Assembly: GCF_000685015.1 (NCBI RefSeq)
Contig: NZ_BAYA01000010.1
Location: 124,001 to 188,000 of the forward strand
Length of the DNA stretch: 64,000 nt
From: Paraburkholderia bannensis NBRC 103871
GTDB lineage: Bacteria > Pseudomonadota > Gammaproteobacteria > Burkholderiales > Burkholderiaceae
Direction: 5' to 3'
Below the pieces are notes generated by a model. The model was not told the origin of the DNA and ran no database searches. It saw nothing but the letters and a program-made list of their open reading frames with translations. Position numbers and translations under genes: made by a program. Of this stretch, positions 44,611-53,448 are shown piece by piece (position 1 is the stretch's first letter; every line of letters begins with the position of its first letter).

Positions 44611-44650
44611 CGCGTTCATGCGGGTTCAAGCGCGTTCAAGCTGATTCAAG
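44611..44650 (+). repeat. Four tandem 10-base repeats, consensus CGSGTTCAAG
   Basis: CGCGTTCATG, CGGGTTCAAG, CGCGTTCAAG and CTGATTCAAG stand head to tail, with degenerate units on both sides. The period equals about one helical turn. It lies in the 151-base gap before the next gene. Confidence 0.8.
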
Positions 44651-44752
44651 CGGGCGCAGACGCACACAGATTCATCGACCTGAAGCGGGCAATTCTTATA
44701 CCATCGTCGAATCGTCGGCTTTACGAAACGCCGGATTCCCGTCCGCTCCCGC

Positions 44753-46183
44753 ATGACGCTGCCCCCGCCACCGCTTTTGCTTGTCGAAACGCTGCGCCGC
44801 GTCGAGCGGCGCTATCGCCTGCCGCCGCTCGCCACGCCCGCGTCGCTGACCGAGGCCGACACCCCCGCGACGAAGCTCGCCGTCGTCATCGAAGCGGCCC
44901 GCAAGGCGGCCGCCAGCGCGCACGTGCCGGATGCAGCGTTCGAACGCCTTTTCGCCGACGCGCTCGCGCAGATGATCCGCCATGCGATGCGCCCGGAAGG
45001 CGGCGACGCCATGCTGCAGGCCACCGTCCTGCGCCATCGCGAATCGCAAGTGCGCGAATACGCCGAACTCGCCGCCAGCGCCGACCAGGACAGGCGCACG
45101 ATCCACGCCGCCGTCAACGCCATCGCCCATCCCGCGAAACTGGAGCGCCAGCCGCCTGGCGCTCAACGCGACGGGCTCGCCCGCCTGCAGGCCGCGGCGG
45201 CCTCGGCCTCATGGCCCGAACTGAAGCAGGAACTGGGCAGGCTGCATGAAAGCCCCGACATTGCGGCTTCGCCCGCGCTCGCGCGCGATATTGCGAAGCT
45301 TGCTGCCCAGCCCGCGCTTGTCCACTTGCTGCGCCTCGACGCCCTGACGGCGGACGCGCGCGTGCGCCAGTACCGTGCGCTGCTCGAACGCAACGGCCCG
45401 CGGCCCGGCAGCGCCCAGGCCATCGCGCAAGGCACGCGTTCGCAACAGCGCGGCGCGGCCGTCGAAATGCTCGCCATGCAGGCGCTCGACGCGCTCGCCC
45501 AGCGGCTTAACGCAGCGCACCCGAGCAACCCGCCCTACCGCGTCGTGACGTCGATGCGCGTGCCCTCCGCGATTCCCGGCAGCCACGAACGCGCCAAGAC
45601 CGAGTGGGATGCAGTCCTGCTCGAACGAGCGACGGCCGGCACCCATGCCGCCGATACAGCCAATGCAGCCGACGCCGCCGAGGTCTGGAATATCCGCCTG
45701 CTGCTGGAAGCCAAGGCGTCCGTCGACGCGGCGACGACCGACCTGCCCCGCTTGCTGCGGGGCCTGCGCCTGCTCGCGCACGCCGACGTCGATCGGGTCT
45801 ACACCTTCGAAACGCAACAAGGGAGCGTGAAGTTGAGCGGCGCATCGCTGCACGCGCTATCGACGGACGACGCCGCCTTGCGCGACGCCGTGCTCTATTG
45901 CTGCGACGCGCCCGCCGAAACGCCGCCGCGCCTGCTGGGCGCCGCGAGCCGCATGCAGCTTTTATCGGCGCATCCCAGCGTCGGCTTCGCCAATGCGCTG
46001 GCCGAGCATCGCAGCGCCAGCGCTCACGCGCTCGACACGATCTGGCAGGCGCTGCTGGAGTCGCCGCATTGGCACTCCGTGCTGCACCAGTATCCGATGC
46101 TCGTCCAGGTGCGCGACCTCATGGTGCACACCGACGACCTCATGGCGGCGATTCGTTCGCTGCCCCAAAGCGGATTGCCCTGA
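44753..46183 (+). CDS. Uncharacterised protein with PD-(D/E)XK nuclease-like signature
   Basis: 476 residues with no family that I recognise by name. The N-terminal 220 residues are Ala/Leu/Arg-rich and helical. The C-terminal half contains, in order, RGAAVEMLAMQAL (E238 on a helix), TEWDAVLL (E284, D286) and LLLEAKAS (E319, K321). This E...D...ExK order is that of PD-(D/E)XK nucleases and related resolvase folds. An Ala/Asp/Thr-rich insert (about 295-310) lies between the D and ExK strands. No restriction or defence partner is adjacent. Nuclease activity is inference. Confidence 0.75.
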   Translation: MTLPPPPLLLVETLRRVERRYRLPPLATPASLTEADTPATKLAVVIEAARKAAASAHVPDAAFERLFADALAQMIRHAMRPEGGDAMLQATVLRHRESQVREYAELAASADQDRRTIHAAVNAIAHPAKLERQPPGAQRDGLARLQAAAASASWPELKQELGRLHESPDIAASPALARDIAKLAAQPALVHLLRLDALTADARVRQYRALLERNGPRPGSAQAIAQGTRSQQRGAAVEMLAMQALDALAQRLNAAHPSNPPYRVVTSMRVPSAIPGSHERAKTEWDAVLLERATAGTHAADTANAADAAEVWNIRLLLEAKASVDAATTDLPRLLRGLRLLAHADVDRVYTFETQQGSVKLSGASLHALSTDDAALRDAVLYCCDAPAETPPRLLGAASRMQLLSAHPSVGFANALAEHRSASAHALDTIWQALLESPHWHSVLHQYPMLVQVRDLMVHTDDLMAAIRSLPQSGLP

Positions 46184-46234
46184 ATCGACCGGGCCTTTAG
46201 AAGCGCCTTTAAATCACGCGTTATTTATATTGAA

Positions 46235-46251
46235 GCGCAAACGTTTTGCGC
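46235..46251. promoter_or_regulatory. GCGCAAACG-type palindrome
   Basis: GCGCAAACGTTTTGCGC has 7-base arms around CGT. It is one of several GCGCAAACG motifs in the intergenic regions from here to 61 kb. Confidence 0.45.
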
Positions 46252-46287
46252 GAGTTTCGCGCAAGTCCTGCGTGAATGAAATCGGAA

Positions 46288-46668
46288 TTAATTACAGCCC
46301 GTCGCCGTGCAATAGTGGGTATAAACCACGCCATTGCCATCCATACCCGAAATCGTGCGCGTGCCGTTGCCGTAATCGGTCACGGTTTCGTTCCACGTAG
46401 CACCATCCGACGCGACGCCGTTGACGTATGACGAACTGCCCGCCGTGGTGGGAATGCGATCGGACGCACCGCCCGTCATGGGCGGCTTTTCGTTGATCGG
46501 CACAGTATTGCCGAAGTGCTGAACCGAGTAATTATTGCCGGAAGCATCGATGCAATCCGGAAACGCGAGACTGCCCGAGCAACCGGCGGAAGTCCCCAGC
46601 GCAGCAGCGTTCGCCGTCGAAGCGCAAGCCAGGACGACCATGCAAAGGCTCAGTGCAATACGCTTCAA
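46288..46668 (-). CDS. Small secreted cysteine-containing protein
   Basis: 126 residues from TTG at 46668 (GGAG six bases upstream). A signal peptide (LKRIALSLCMVVLACASTANA) is followed by a polar, Gly/Ser/Thr/Asn-rich mature part with four cysteines, C30, C39, C120 and C125, which could form two disulphides. No domain recognised. It faces the PD-(D/E)XK-like gene and is read from the same gap as the exopolysaccharide locus, but a link is not shown. Confidence 0.7.
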   Translation of the reverse strand: MKRIALSLCMVVLACASTANAAALGTSAGCSGSLAFPDCIDASGNNYSVQHFGNTVPINEKPPMTGGASDRIPTTAGSSSYVNGVASDGATWNETVTDYGNGTRTISGMDGNGVVYTHYCTATGCN

Positions 46669-47427
46669 TTCAGGCTCCGGCGAAGGGGCGCGGCACATTT
46701 GCGGGCCACGGGTTGATCAGATGCTTGCCACACGATACAAGGCGACTACAACGCTAATAACGGCGCGCCGGATTGTACCTTGAGGCCCGCGCGCCCCACG
46801 CATCGAACGTTGGTCGAACGCAGCGCGAAATCCATTCGTCGGAACAAAACGTTCTGGGCTGGATAAAACGTTTGCGCATGCTCGAAAAGCTAAATCGCCA
46901 GGCCAATGCGGCGCTAGCATTTTCAAAAAAACGACACGCCGGGATTTCGATTTCTACACGCTAAAACTGCGTGCGCTAACGCATAGTGACGAAATGGCTA
47001 CACATGCACGTCTTTTTATCGAAGCCGCCATTTGAAGCTAAGCAAAATACATAAGTCGCTGGTAAGATAAGCGCGAATAAAGGATGGCAGCGCGCTGCTC
47101 CGGAATCACGCCCGAATTTAGACCACTCGGGTTGCCGGAATGAACAGTGTGCGCCATCGGCCATCGGGGAAGGCCAACCGCCCGCATGCAATGACACAAG
47201 GCGCACCACACGGAAAGAGTGCTCCCGTTCACTGCATGCATCCGAGCGCAAGTCGTACAGTCGCGAGTTTCGTCGCGCAGGTCAGACACCTGCCCGGCTC
47301 GTGCCTGCCCGCGACTGCTTCGCGCAGACGTACTCCCCGTGCACCACCCGAGCCCCGGCCGCATTTGCGTTGCCGGGCCTGATGAACGCTGTCGAGTCGT
47401 TAGCTGCACGAACCAGCCGAAGCCGCC
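46669..47427. other. 759-base AT-richer intergenic region before the exopolysaccharide locus
   Basis: I find no gene here. It contains one inverted copy of the GCGCAAACG motif (46866-46877, AAACGTTTGCGC) and should hold the promoters of the secreted protein and the WcaJ-type gene. Confidence 0.55.
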
Positions 47428-48840
47428 ATGTCCACCCAGTCTAGCCACCATCACCGCCTTTTCATGGCGCTGGCCGGCGGCCTCAGCGCGACCCTCAACG
47501 CGGGCGCCTGGCTCGCCGTGCTGCCGCCACACGTTTCAGGCGGCGAGCTGCTCTATCTGCGCGCGCTTGCAGGCCTGCTCGCCGTTGCCGCGTTCATTCT
47601 GTTCATGAGCTTCCATCTGCTCTCCAGCGCGCGCGACCTCTGGTGGATGCTCGGGCGCGGCGCGATGCGCTGGTCGCGCCTGTTTGTCGCGGTTGCCCTG
47701 CTCACGCTCGTCTCGCGCCTGGGTGGCGCAAGCGGCCTGACGCTGCTCGCCAAATGGACGGTGCTCGCGCTGCCCCTGCAGCTTGCAGGCCTCGCTTTCC
47801 TGCGCGGCGCCGCGCACAGCATCAACAATGCGCCGGGCAACCAGCGCGACGCCGTGTTCTTCGGCATGGGCAGCGAAGCACGCAAGCTGAACCTGCGCCT
47901 CTTGCGCTCGCCGATTCTGGGTGTGCGTGTGATTGGCTATTACAACGACGCGCCCGTGGTGCCGCGCGCCGGCGAAACACTGCCGCCGTATCTTGGCCAC
48001 TTTGCCGACGCCACGGCCCGCATCCAGGCCAACGATTTCGAAGTGGTCTTTATCGCCACCGGCAAGCTGGACGGCGAAAGCATGACGAGCGAGATCGTGC
48101 AGCAACTCTACGATTCGACGGCCGCTATCTATTTCGTGCCCGAATCGCGTTTTGTCGAAGACCTCGCGACCTACAGCACGGATCTCGCAGGCGTGCCGCT
48201 GCTCGCACTGCACGACATGCCGATCCTGGGCCTCTCGCGCATGCTCAAGCGCACCGTCGATATCATTGGCGCGCTGGTGATGCTGTTGCTGCTCTCGCCG
48301 ATCATGGTGACCATCGCCATCCTGATCCGCCTCGATTCGCCGGGCCCGATCCTGTTCCGCCAGTTGCGCTACGGCGAACGCGGCGAGCCCATCGTCGTGC
48401 ACAAGTTCCGCTCGATGCGCGTCTTCACGCGCGACGAGGAAGCAGCAAACAAAGGCATCGTGCGCCAGGCCGTGGCGGGCGACGACCGCATCACGTCGAT
48501 CGGCGGCTTTCTGCGCCGCAGCTCGCTCGACGAACTGCCGCAGTTTCTCAATGTGCTGGGCGGTTCGATGAGCCTGGTCGGCCCGCGCCCGCATGCCGCC
48601 GAACACAACGAACTCTATCGCCGCCTGATTCCCGGCTACATGCTGCGTCATAGCGTGAAGCCCGGCATCACCGGCTGGGCGCAGATCAACGGCCTGCGCG
48701 GCATCACCGACACGCCCGACAAGATGCAGCGCCGCGTCGAATACGACCGCTACTACATCACGCACTGGTCGCTGTGGCTCGACCTGCAGATCCTGGTGCG
48801 CACGATTCCCGAAATCATCTCGGGCCGCAACGCGATCTGA
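47428..48840 (+). CDS. Undecaprenyl-phosphate glycosyl-1-phosphate transferase (WcaJ/EpsE-like)
   Basis: It starts exopolysaccharide repeat synthesis by moving a sugar-1-phosphate to undecaprenyl phosphate in the inner membrane. 470 residues: four N-terminal spans, a CoA-binding-like domain (AVFFGMGSEARKLNLRLL near 145), a membrane helix at about 275-300 and the catalytic domain with KFRSMR, SLDELPQFLNVLGGSMSLVGPRP and WAQINGLRG. It is a single-gene unit closed by two hairpins. Confidence 0.95.
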   Translation: MSTQSSHHHRLFMALAGGLSATLNAGAWLAVLPPHVSGGELLYLRALAGLLAVAAFILFMSFHLLSSARDLWWMLGRGAMRWSRLFVAVALLTLVSRLGGASGLTLLAKWTVLALPLQLAGLAFLRGAAHSINNAPGNQRDAVFFGMGSEARKLNLRLLRSPILGVRVIGYYNDAPVVPRAGETLPPYLGHFADATARIQANDFEVVFIATGKLDGESMTSEIVQQLYDSTAAIYFVPESRFVEDLATYSTDLAGVPLLALHDMPILGLSRMLKRTVDIIGALVMLLLLSPIMVTIAILIRLDSPGPILFRQLRYGERGEPIVVHKFRSMRVFTRDEEAANKGIVRQAVAGDDRITSIGGFLRRSSLDELPQFLNVLGGSMSLVGPRPHAAEHNELYRRLIPGYMLRHSVKPGITGWAQINGLRGITDTPDKMQRRVEYDRYYITHWSLWLDLQILVRTIPEIISGRNAI

Positions 48841-48850
48841 GACAGCGGAC

Positions 48851-48870
48851 GAGGCCTTAAACAGGGCCTC
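48851..48870 (+). terminator. First hairpin after the WcaJ-type gene
   Basis: GAGGCC (48851-48856) and GGCCTC (48865-48870) flank an 8-base loop. There is no T-run; it may act with the following hairpin. Confidence 0.45.
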
Positions 48871-48876
48871 AAATGC

Positions 48877-48914
48877 AAAACGCCGGTACCTGAAAAGGCA
48901 CCGGCGTTTTTTAT
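48877..48914. terminator. Bidirectional intrinsic terminator
   Basis: AAAACGCCGGT (48877-48887) pairs with ACCGGCGTTTT (48900-48910), followed by TTTTTTATT. The A-run on the left also gives a U-tract on the minus strand, serving the convergent wecG-like gene. Confidence 0.88.
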
Positions 48915-48943
48915 TGGCAGATCCGTTGGCTATCAGTCCGCGT

Positions 48944-49774
48944 TCACGCTGCGCTGCGCGACTGCACGCGGCCAAGACGCCATTGACGCCAGCAGATGCG
49001 GATAAAGCGGCGGTCGTCGACCAGATAACGACGCCACAGACGCGCCGGATCCTGCATGATGCGCCAGCACCATTCGACGCCCGAGCGCTGCATCCAGGCG
49101 GGTGCGCGCTTTTGCAGGCCGGCCGCAAATTCAATCGCGGCGCCCGCGCACAGCATCAGCCCACCCGGCATCGAGCCTGCGTGACGCAACGCCCAGCGCT
49201 CCTGCTTCGGCATGCCGATGCACACGAACACGAGATCAGGCGCGGCTTCGCGCACGCGTTGTGCGATCGCATCGCCTTCGGCACCGATCGGGTCGAAGTT
49301 CATCGACGGCGCGATCACCTGCATATCGAGCCCCGGATAGTAATGTGCGATGCCGTCGATCAGCGTCTGCTCGTGGCCGGGCTGGCCGCCCACGACGACG
49401 ACTTTCCAGCCGTTCAGGCGCGCGCGTTCGCACAAACCGGGCAACAGGTCTGCACCCGTCACACGGCCCGGCAACGGCATGCCGAACAGGCGGCTCGCCC
49501 ACACGACGGGCATGCCGTCGGCGAACAGGAAGTCCGCGGTGCGATAGAGCGTCTTGAGTTCGGGCTGCCGGTCGAGGCGCACGAGATGATCGACGTTCGG
49601 CGTCACCGCCACGCGCGCGCGGCCATCGCGTTGGCTCGCAGCGTCGCACAGCGCATCGAGCGCAGTGTCGAACGACACAGCGGCGATATCGAGTCCGAAC
49701 AACGCGATACGGGGCAGGGAATCCGCCCGTGCGGCTGCCTTTGGCGCCGCCGTCTGATAAAGCACACTGCTCAT
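48944..49774 (-). CDS. WecG/TagA/CpsF-family glycosyltransferase
   Basis: 276 residues, cytoplasmic or membrane-associated. It should add the second sugar to the lipid-linked intermediate, using a UDP-aminosugar or related donor. Family motifs: TPNVDHLVRLDRQ (catalytic Asp), FLFADGMPVVWASRLFG, VVVVGGQPG and VFVCIGMPKQERW. The C-terminal basic tail (RRYLVDDRRFIRICWRQWRLGR) suits membrane contact. It is transcribed alone. Confidence 0.93.
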   Translation of the reverse strand: MSSVLYQTAAPKAAARADSLPRIALFGLDIAAVSFDTALDALCDAASQRDGRARVAVTPNVDHLVRLDRQPELKTLYRTADFLFADGMPVVWASRLFGMPLPGRVTGADLLPGLCERARLNGWKVVVVGGQPGHEQTLIDGIAHYYPGLDMQVIAPSMNFDPIGAEGDAIAQRVREAAPDLVFVCIGMPKQERWALRHAGSMPGGLMLCAGAAIEFAAGLQKRAPAWMQRSGVEWCWRIMQDPARLWRRYLVDDRRFIRICWRQWRLGRVQSRSAA

Positions 49775-50363
49775 TGTTTTTGTAACCCCGACTTCCCGCG
49801 CGGATCGATCCGCGCGTGCGCCCGCAATACGGGCTCACGCGTTTCACCGTGATTCGTCCGACGTGATGTTGTTTGGTCTCCTGGCGATGCCAAGATGCGT
49901 TTGGTTTTATTCGCGGAAAGAATCCGCAAACGAATAGTACCAGCGCATCTCAAAACTCGGGGGGCCTTGTCGTGTTTTTACAGCGGCAAATTCGAAAGAA
50001 ATGATTGGCGCCTGTGACGGTTCATATTTCAATTCCTCCGATGAATCCGGAGCATCGCCCTGCAACGCCTTGCTGGCGGCGCGCGCTGCGCAAAACCCCT
50101 GCAAAAACCGTCGTATTCGCAGCACGGATCGGCTAACATCGCTGCTCGCGAAATGTGCGGTAAGGGAGTTTCCTTATAGTGTTGGCAACACGCAAACGAT
50201 TAGCGCGATTTAAAACCCCACGGCGGCGAACGACGAACCCGGTAATATCGACCGAACTCGCGTTAAAACCCGGCGAAAACAAACTCGCTAACGTTTGCGC
50301 GCAATTTAAATTGCGCGTTTCCTGTTTTTACGCGTTTGAATCGCGGCCCGTTTTGCGCGCATC
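49775..50363. other. 589-base AT-richer divergent intergenic region
   Basis: It separates the wecG-like and GMC genes. Contents: CGCAAACGAATAG (49925-49937), CGCAAACGATTAG (50191-50204), an inverted GCGCAAACGTTAGCG (50286-50300), an inverted repeat GTGTTG-G-CAACAC (50179-50191), and a 20-bp palindrome at 50298-50317. No gene seen. Confidence 0.6.
50298..50317. promoter_or_regulatory. Perfect 20-bp palindrome upstream of the GMC gene
   Basis: CGCGCAATTTAAATTGCGCG, no mismatch, centre about 56 bases before the start codon. It overlaps the GCGCAAACGTTAGCG copy by three bases. As DNA it could bind a dimeric regulator; as RNA it would fold just before the start. Confidence 0.75.
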
Positions 50364-52058
50364 ATGATTGTCGACGCCCGAGACTTTGCCGCCGGCACGC
50401 TGCTACATGCAGACCTGTGCATCGTGGGCGCCGGGGCGGCCGGCATCACGCTTGCACTCGCGCTGGAAGACAGCGGTCTGGAAGTGATCGTGCTGGAAAG
50501 CGGCGGCGACTCGGCCAGCCCCAGGACTCAGCAGCTCTACGCGGGCACCGTCGCCGATACGCACCTGCATCCCCCGACTGACACGGGCCGCGTGCGCCGT
50601 TTCGGCGGCTCGACCACTTTGTGGGGCGGGCGCTGCATGCCGCTCGACGCGCTCGATTTCGAGCCGCGCGAGCACATCGCCCACAGTGGCTGGCCGATCT
50701 CGCTCGCAGACCTGCTGCCCTTCTATGCACAAGCCAACGCGCTGTGCGAGGCCGGGGAATTCACCTATACGGTCGAAGGCGCATTCGTCGAGCCACTGCG
50801 CCCAATGATCGGCGGCCTCGCGCACGAACGCTTCACGACCGACACGCTTGAGCGCTTCAGTTGCCCGACCGATTTCGGCCGCCGTTATCGCGCACGCCTT
50901 GAACGCAGCCGCGTGCGGGTCATCCAGCACGCCAACCTCTGTGCGCTGCCGATGCAAAGCGGCTCCGGGCGGCGCGTGGGCCACGCCGACGTGCGCGTGC
51001 TGGGCGGCGCGACTTTTCGCGTGGCCGCGCGCGCTTATGTGCTCGCAGCGGGCGGACTCGAAGTGCCGCGCCTGCTGCTCAACAGTCCCGGCCCGAGCGG
51101 GCGCGGGCTCGGCAACACGCATGACGTCGTGGGCCGCTATTACATGAGCCATATCGCGGGCACCATCGGCACGCTCGATCTTGCCGCCGCGTCATCGGTC
51201 TGGCACGGCTACGAAGTCACGCAAGAAGGCATCTATTGCCGCCGCCGTCTCGCACTGCGCGAAGAAGTGCAACGAGAAAAACGCACGGGCAATTTCATCG
51301 CACGCCTGCACCATCCGCGTATTCCCGATGCCGGCCACGGCAACGGCGTGCTGTCCGCGCTTTATCTCGCGCGCCCTTTCGTGCCTTACGAGTACGCAAG
51401 GCGTCTCTACGACGGCACGCCCGAAGGCTACGCAGGATCGAGCGTCGCGCACCTGAAGAACGTGATCGCGGACGTGCCCGCCACCGCGCGCTTTTTCTGG
51501 CACTGGCTGCACAAACGCACGCTGGCGAATCGCAAGTTTCCGTCGGTGATCGTGCGCCCGCCGAACCTGCGTTTCAGCCTGGACTTTCACGCGGAGCAGG
51601 AGCCGAACCCGGCTAGCCGCGTCACGCTCGGCAATGAGGTCGATGCGCTCGGTCAGCGCCGCATTCATGTCGACTGGCGCTATACGCGGCAGGACGTGGC
51701 GACGGTGAGCCGCGCGCTGGAAGCGCTCAAGCAGGAAATCGAGGACAGCGGCGTCGGCCACTTCGCCTACGATCCCGAAGAAGTCGAGGCGGAAATGACG
51801 CGTTATGGCGCGTATGGCGGCCACCACATCGGTACCGCGCGCATGGGCGACGATCCGCGCACGAGCGTCGTGAATGCCGATTGCCGCCTGCATGAAGTCG
51901 ATAACGTCTATATCGCCAGCGCTGCGGTGTTCCCGACTTCGAGCCAGGCGAATCCCACCTTGAGCGTCGTCGCGCTAGCCCTGCGCCTTGCCGCTCATTT
52001 GCGCGGCGCGGCGAACCTGGGCGGCCAGCCGGTCTCCGCCGCTAATTCGGCATCCTGA
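50364..52058 (+). CDS. GMC-family FAD oxidoreductase
   Basis: 564 residues. The FAD motif VGAGAAG (21-27), GRVRRFGGSTTLWGGRC and the C-terminal HHIGTARMGDDP (about 487-498) with the catalytic His are present. GMC enzymes oxidise alcohols or sugars. Within an exopolysaccharide locus a sugar or sugar-nucleotide oxidation is plausible but unproven. Its stop codon abuts the stop of the convergent flippase in the hexamer TGATCA (52056-52061). Confidence 0.9.
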   Translation: MIVDARDFAAGTLLHADLCIVGAGAAGITLALALEDSGLEVIVLESGGDSASPRTQQLYAGTVADTHLHPPTDTGRVRRFGGSTTLWGGRCMPLDALDFEPREHIAHSGWPISLADLLPFYAQANALCEAGEFTYTVEGAFVEPLRPMIGGLAHERFTTDTLERFSCPTDFGRRYRARLERSRVRVIQHANLCALPMQSGSGRRVGHADVRVLGGATFRVAARAYVLAAGGLEVPRLLLNSPGPSGRGLGNTHDVVGRYYMSHIAGTIGTLDLAAASSVWHGYEVTQEGIYCRRRLALREEVQREKRTGNFIARLHHPRIPDAGHGNGVLSALYLARPFVPYEYARRLYDGTPEGYAGSSVAHLKNVIADVPATARFFWHWLHKRTLANRKFPSVIVRPPNLRFSLDFHAEQEPNPASRVTLGNEVDALGQRRIHVDWRYTRQDVATVSRALEALKQEIEDSGVGHFAYDPEEVEAEMTRYGAYGGHHIGTARMGDDPRTSVVNADCRLHEVDNVYIASAAVFPTSSQANPTLSVVALALRLAAHLRGAANLGGQPVSAANSAS

Positions 52059-53411
52059 TCAGTTGCCTTTGGCGCCCCTGAACCGCGCGCTCAGCTTGCT
52101 CCACAACGCCGGCAGCGGCGCGACACCCAGCAGGCGATGCGCGGCCCACGCGGCAATCGCGCCGTTGACCGCGACCGCCAGCGACGCAGCCGCCGCCGCG
52201 CCGATGCTGCCGCCCAGCGGCGTGAGCACCGCAAGACCGATCAGCAGCACGGCCACCGAATAGAAGTTGATGCGATACAGCACGGACGTGTGGGCCGTCA
52301 TGCCGAGCAGCTCCGGCATGGCGGTGAAGCAGGCCGCGGCAAGCTGACCGAGCGCGAGCACGCGCAGCGCGGCTGCGCCTGCACCATATCCCGCGCCGAA
52401 CAGCGCAAGCAGGCGCTCCGGAAACAGCAGCATGCACGCCGTGAACGGCAGCGCGAGACACAACACGATGCCCACGGCCTGCGCCGCGCTGCGCTGCAAG
52501 CCTTCGAGATCGCGGCGCGCGTAGAGACTCGCGAAGCGCGGCGCGGCCATGCCCGTCACGCCGCTGATGAGCAGGTTGACGACCAGCGCGAGCCGCCACG
52601 CCAGCGCGAACAGACCGGTCTCGCGCGAAGTCGCGACGATCCCCAGCACGATGGCGGGCGCGGACGTAATCAGCAGCTTCGTGAATTCCAGCGCGAACAG
52701 CGACAGGCCCGGCTTGACGAGATGCGGAGCGTCGCTGGCCGACGCGCTGCCCGCAGGCACCGCATCGAGCGCGCGCTTGAGCAGCACCGCCCCCACCAGC
52801 GCGGTCAACGCAAAGCTCGCGGCAATCAGAATGAGTGCGTGCACAACGGTCATGCCACCCGCGAGTTCGAGCGGAATCGCCACGACGCAGAAAATCGCGG
52901 GCCACAGCCACGAATAGATCATCTGGCTCAGGCCCACGCGTTGCAGCCCGGCGAGCGCACCGGCCAGCGCGCCGCCCACGTTTTGCGGCACGAACGCGAG
53001 CGCGCCCAGCACGAGCGGCCACGCCAGCTCGGGCTTCTTCAGCACATGCTGCGCGAGCAGTGCCGCGCTCGCCGCCAGCAGCACCGACACCGTCACCGAA
53101 GCCAGCACGACCAGCGTCAGCGCGCGGCGAATCGCGGGACGCACCGCCTGCGGGCGGCCTGACGCCACATCCATGGCGATCTGCCGCGTGAGCGCCTGAT
53201 CGATGCCCAGGCGCCCGAAGCCCGCGAGCGCCACCATCGTGCTGAAGACGATGTAGAAGTTGCCGGTCTGGATCACGCCCAGCGCGGCGGCGACCAGCAG
53301 ATGGAAACCGTAGCGGCTGGGCAGGTCGAGCAGGCGCACGCCCAGGCTGATCAGCGAGCCGCGGACGATCGAAGCGCCGCTCGATGCGGGCGCGGTTTGG
53401 GTGTCGCTCAC
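52059..53411 (-). CDS. Wzx-type polysaccharide flippase (MOP superfamily)
   Basis: 450 residues with 12-14 hydrophobic spans, from a GTG start at 53411. It should flip the lipid-linked repeat unit across the inner membrane for polymerisation by the Wzy-type protein. The N-terminal ASIVRGSLISLGVRLLDLPSRYGF and YGAGAAALRVLALGQLAAA segments are typical. It is the last gene of the minus-strand run wza, wzy, GH44, wzx, 37 bases after the GH44 stop. Confidence 0.9.
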   Translation of the reverse strand: MSDTQTAPASSGASIVRGSLISLGVRLLDLPSRYGFHLLVAAALGVIQTGNFYIVFSTMVALAGFGRLGIDQALTRQIAMDVASGRPQAVRPAIRRALTLVVLASVTVSVLLAASAALLAQHVLKKPELAWPLVLGALAFVPQNVGGALAGALAGLQRVGLSQMIYSWLWPAIFCVVAIPLELAGGMTVVHALILIAASFALTALVGAVLLKRALDAVPAGSASASDAPHLVKPGLSLFALEFTKLLITSAPAIVLGIVATSRETGLFALAWRLALVVNLLISGVTGMAAPRFASLYARRDLEGLQRSAAQAVGIVLCLALPFTACMLLFPERLLALFGAGYGAGAAALRVLALGQLAAACFTAMPELLGMTAHTSVLYRINFYSVAVLLIGLAVLTPLGGSIGAAAAASLAVAVNGAIAAWAAHRLLGVAPLPALWSKLSARFRGAKGN

Positions 53412-53448
53412 GTGCGGGGGTTCCGGTGGCAAGGATCGAATTGAAAAA

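Noticed and set aside
44611..44650. Decamer array as a CRISPR
   Set aside because: Units are 10 bases, touch each other and have no spacers; no cas genes are present.
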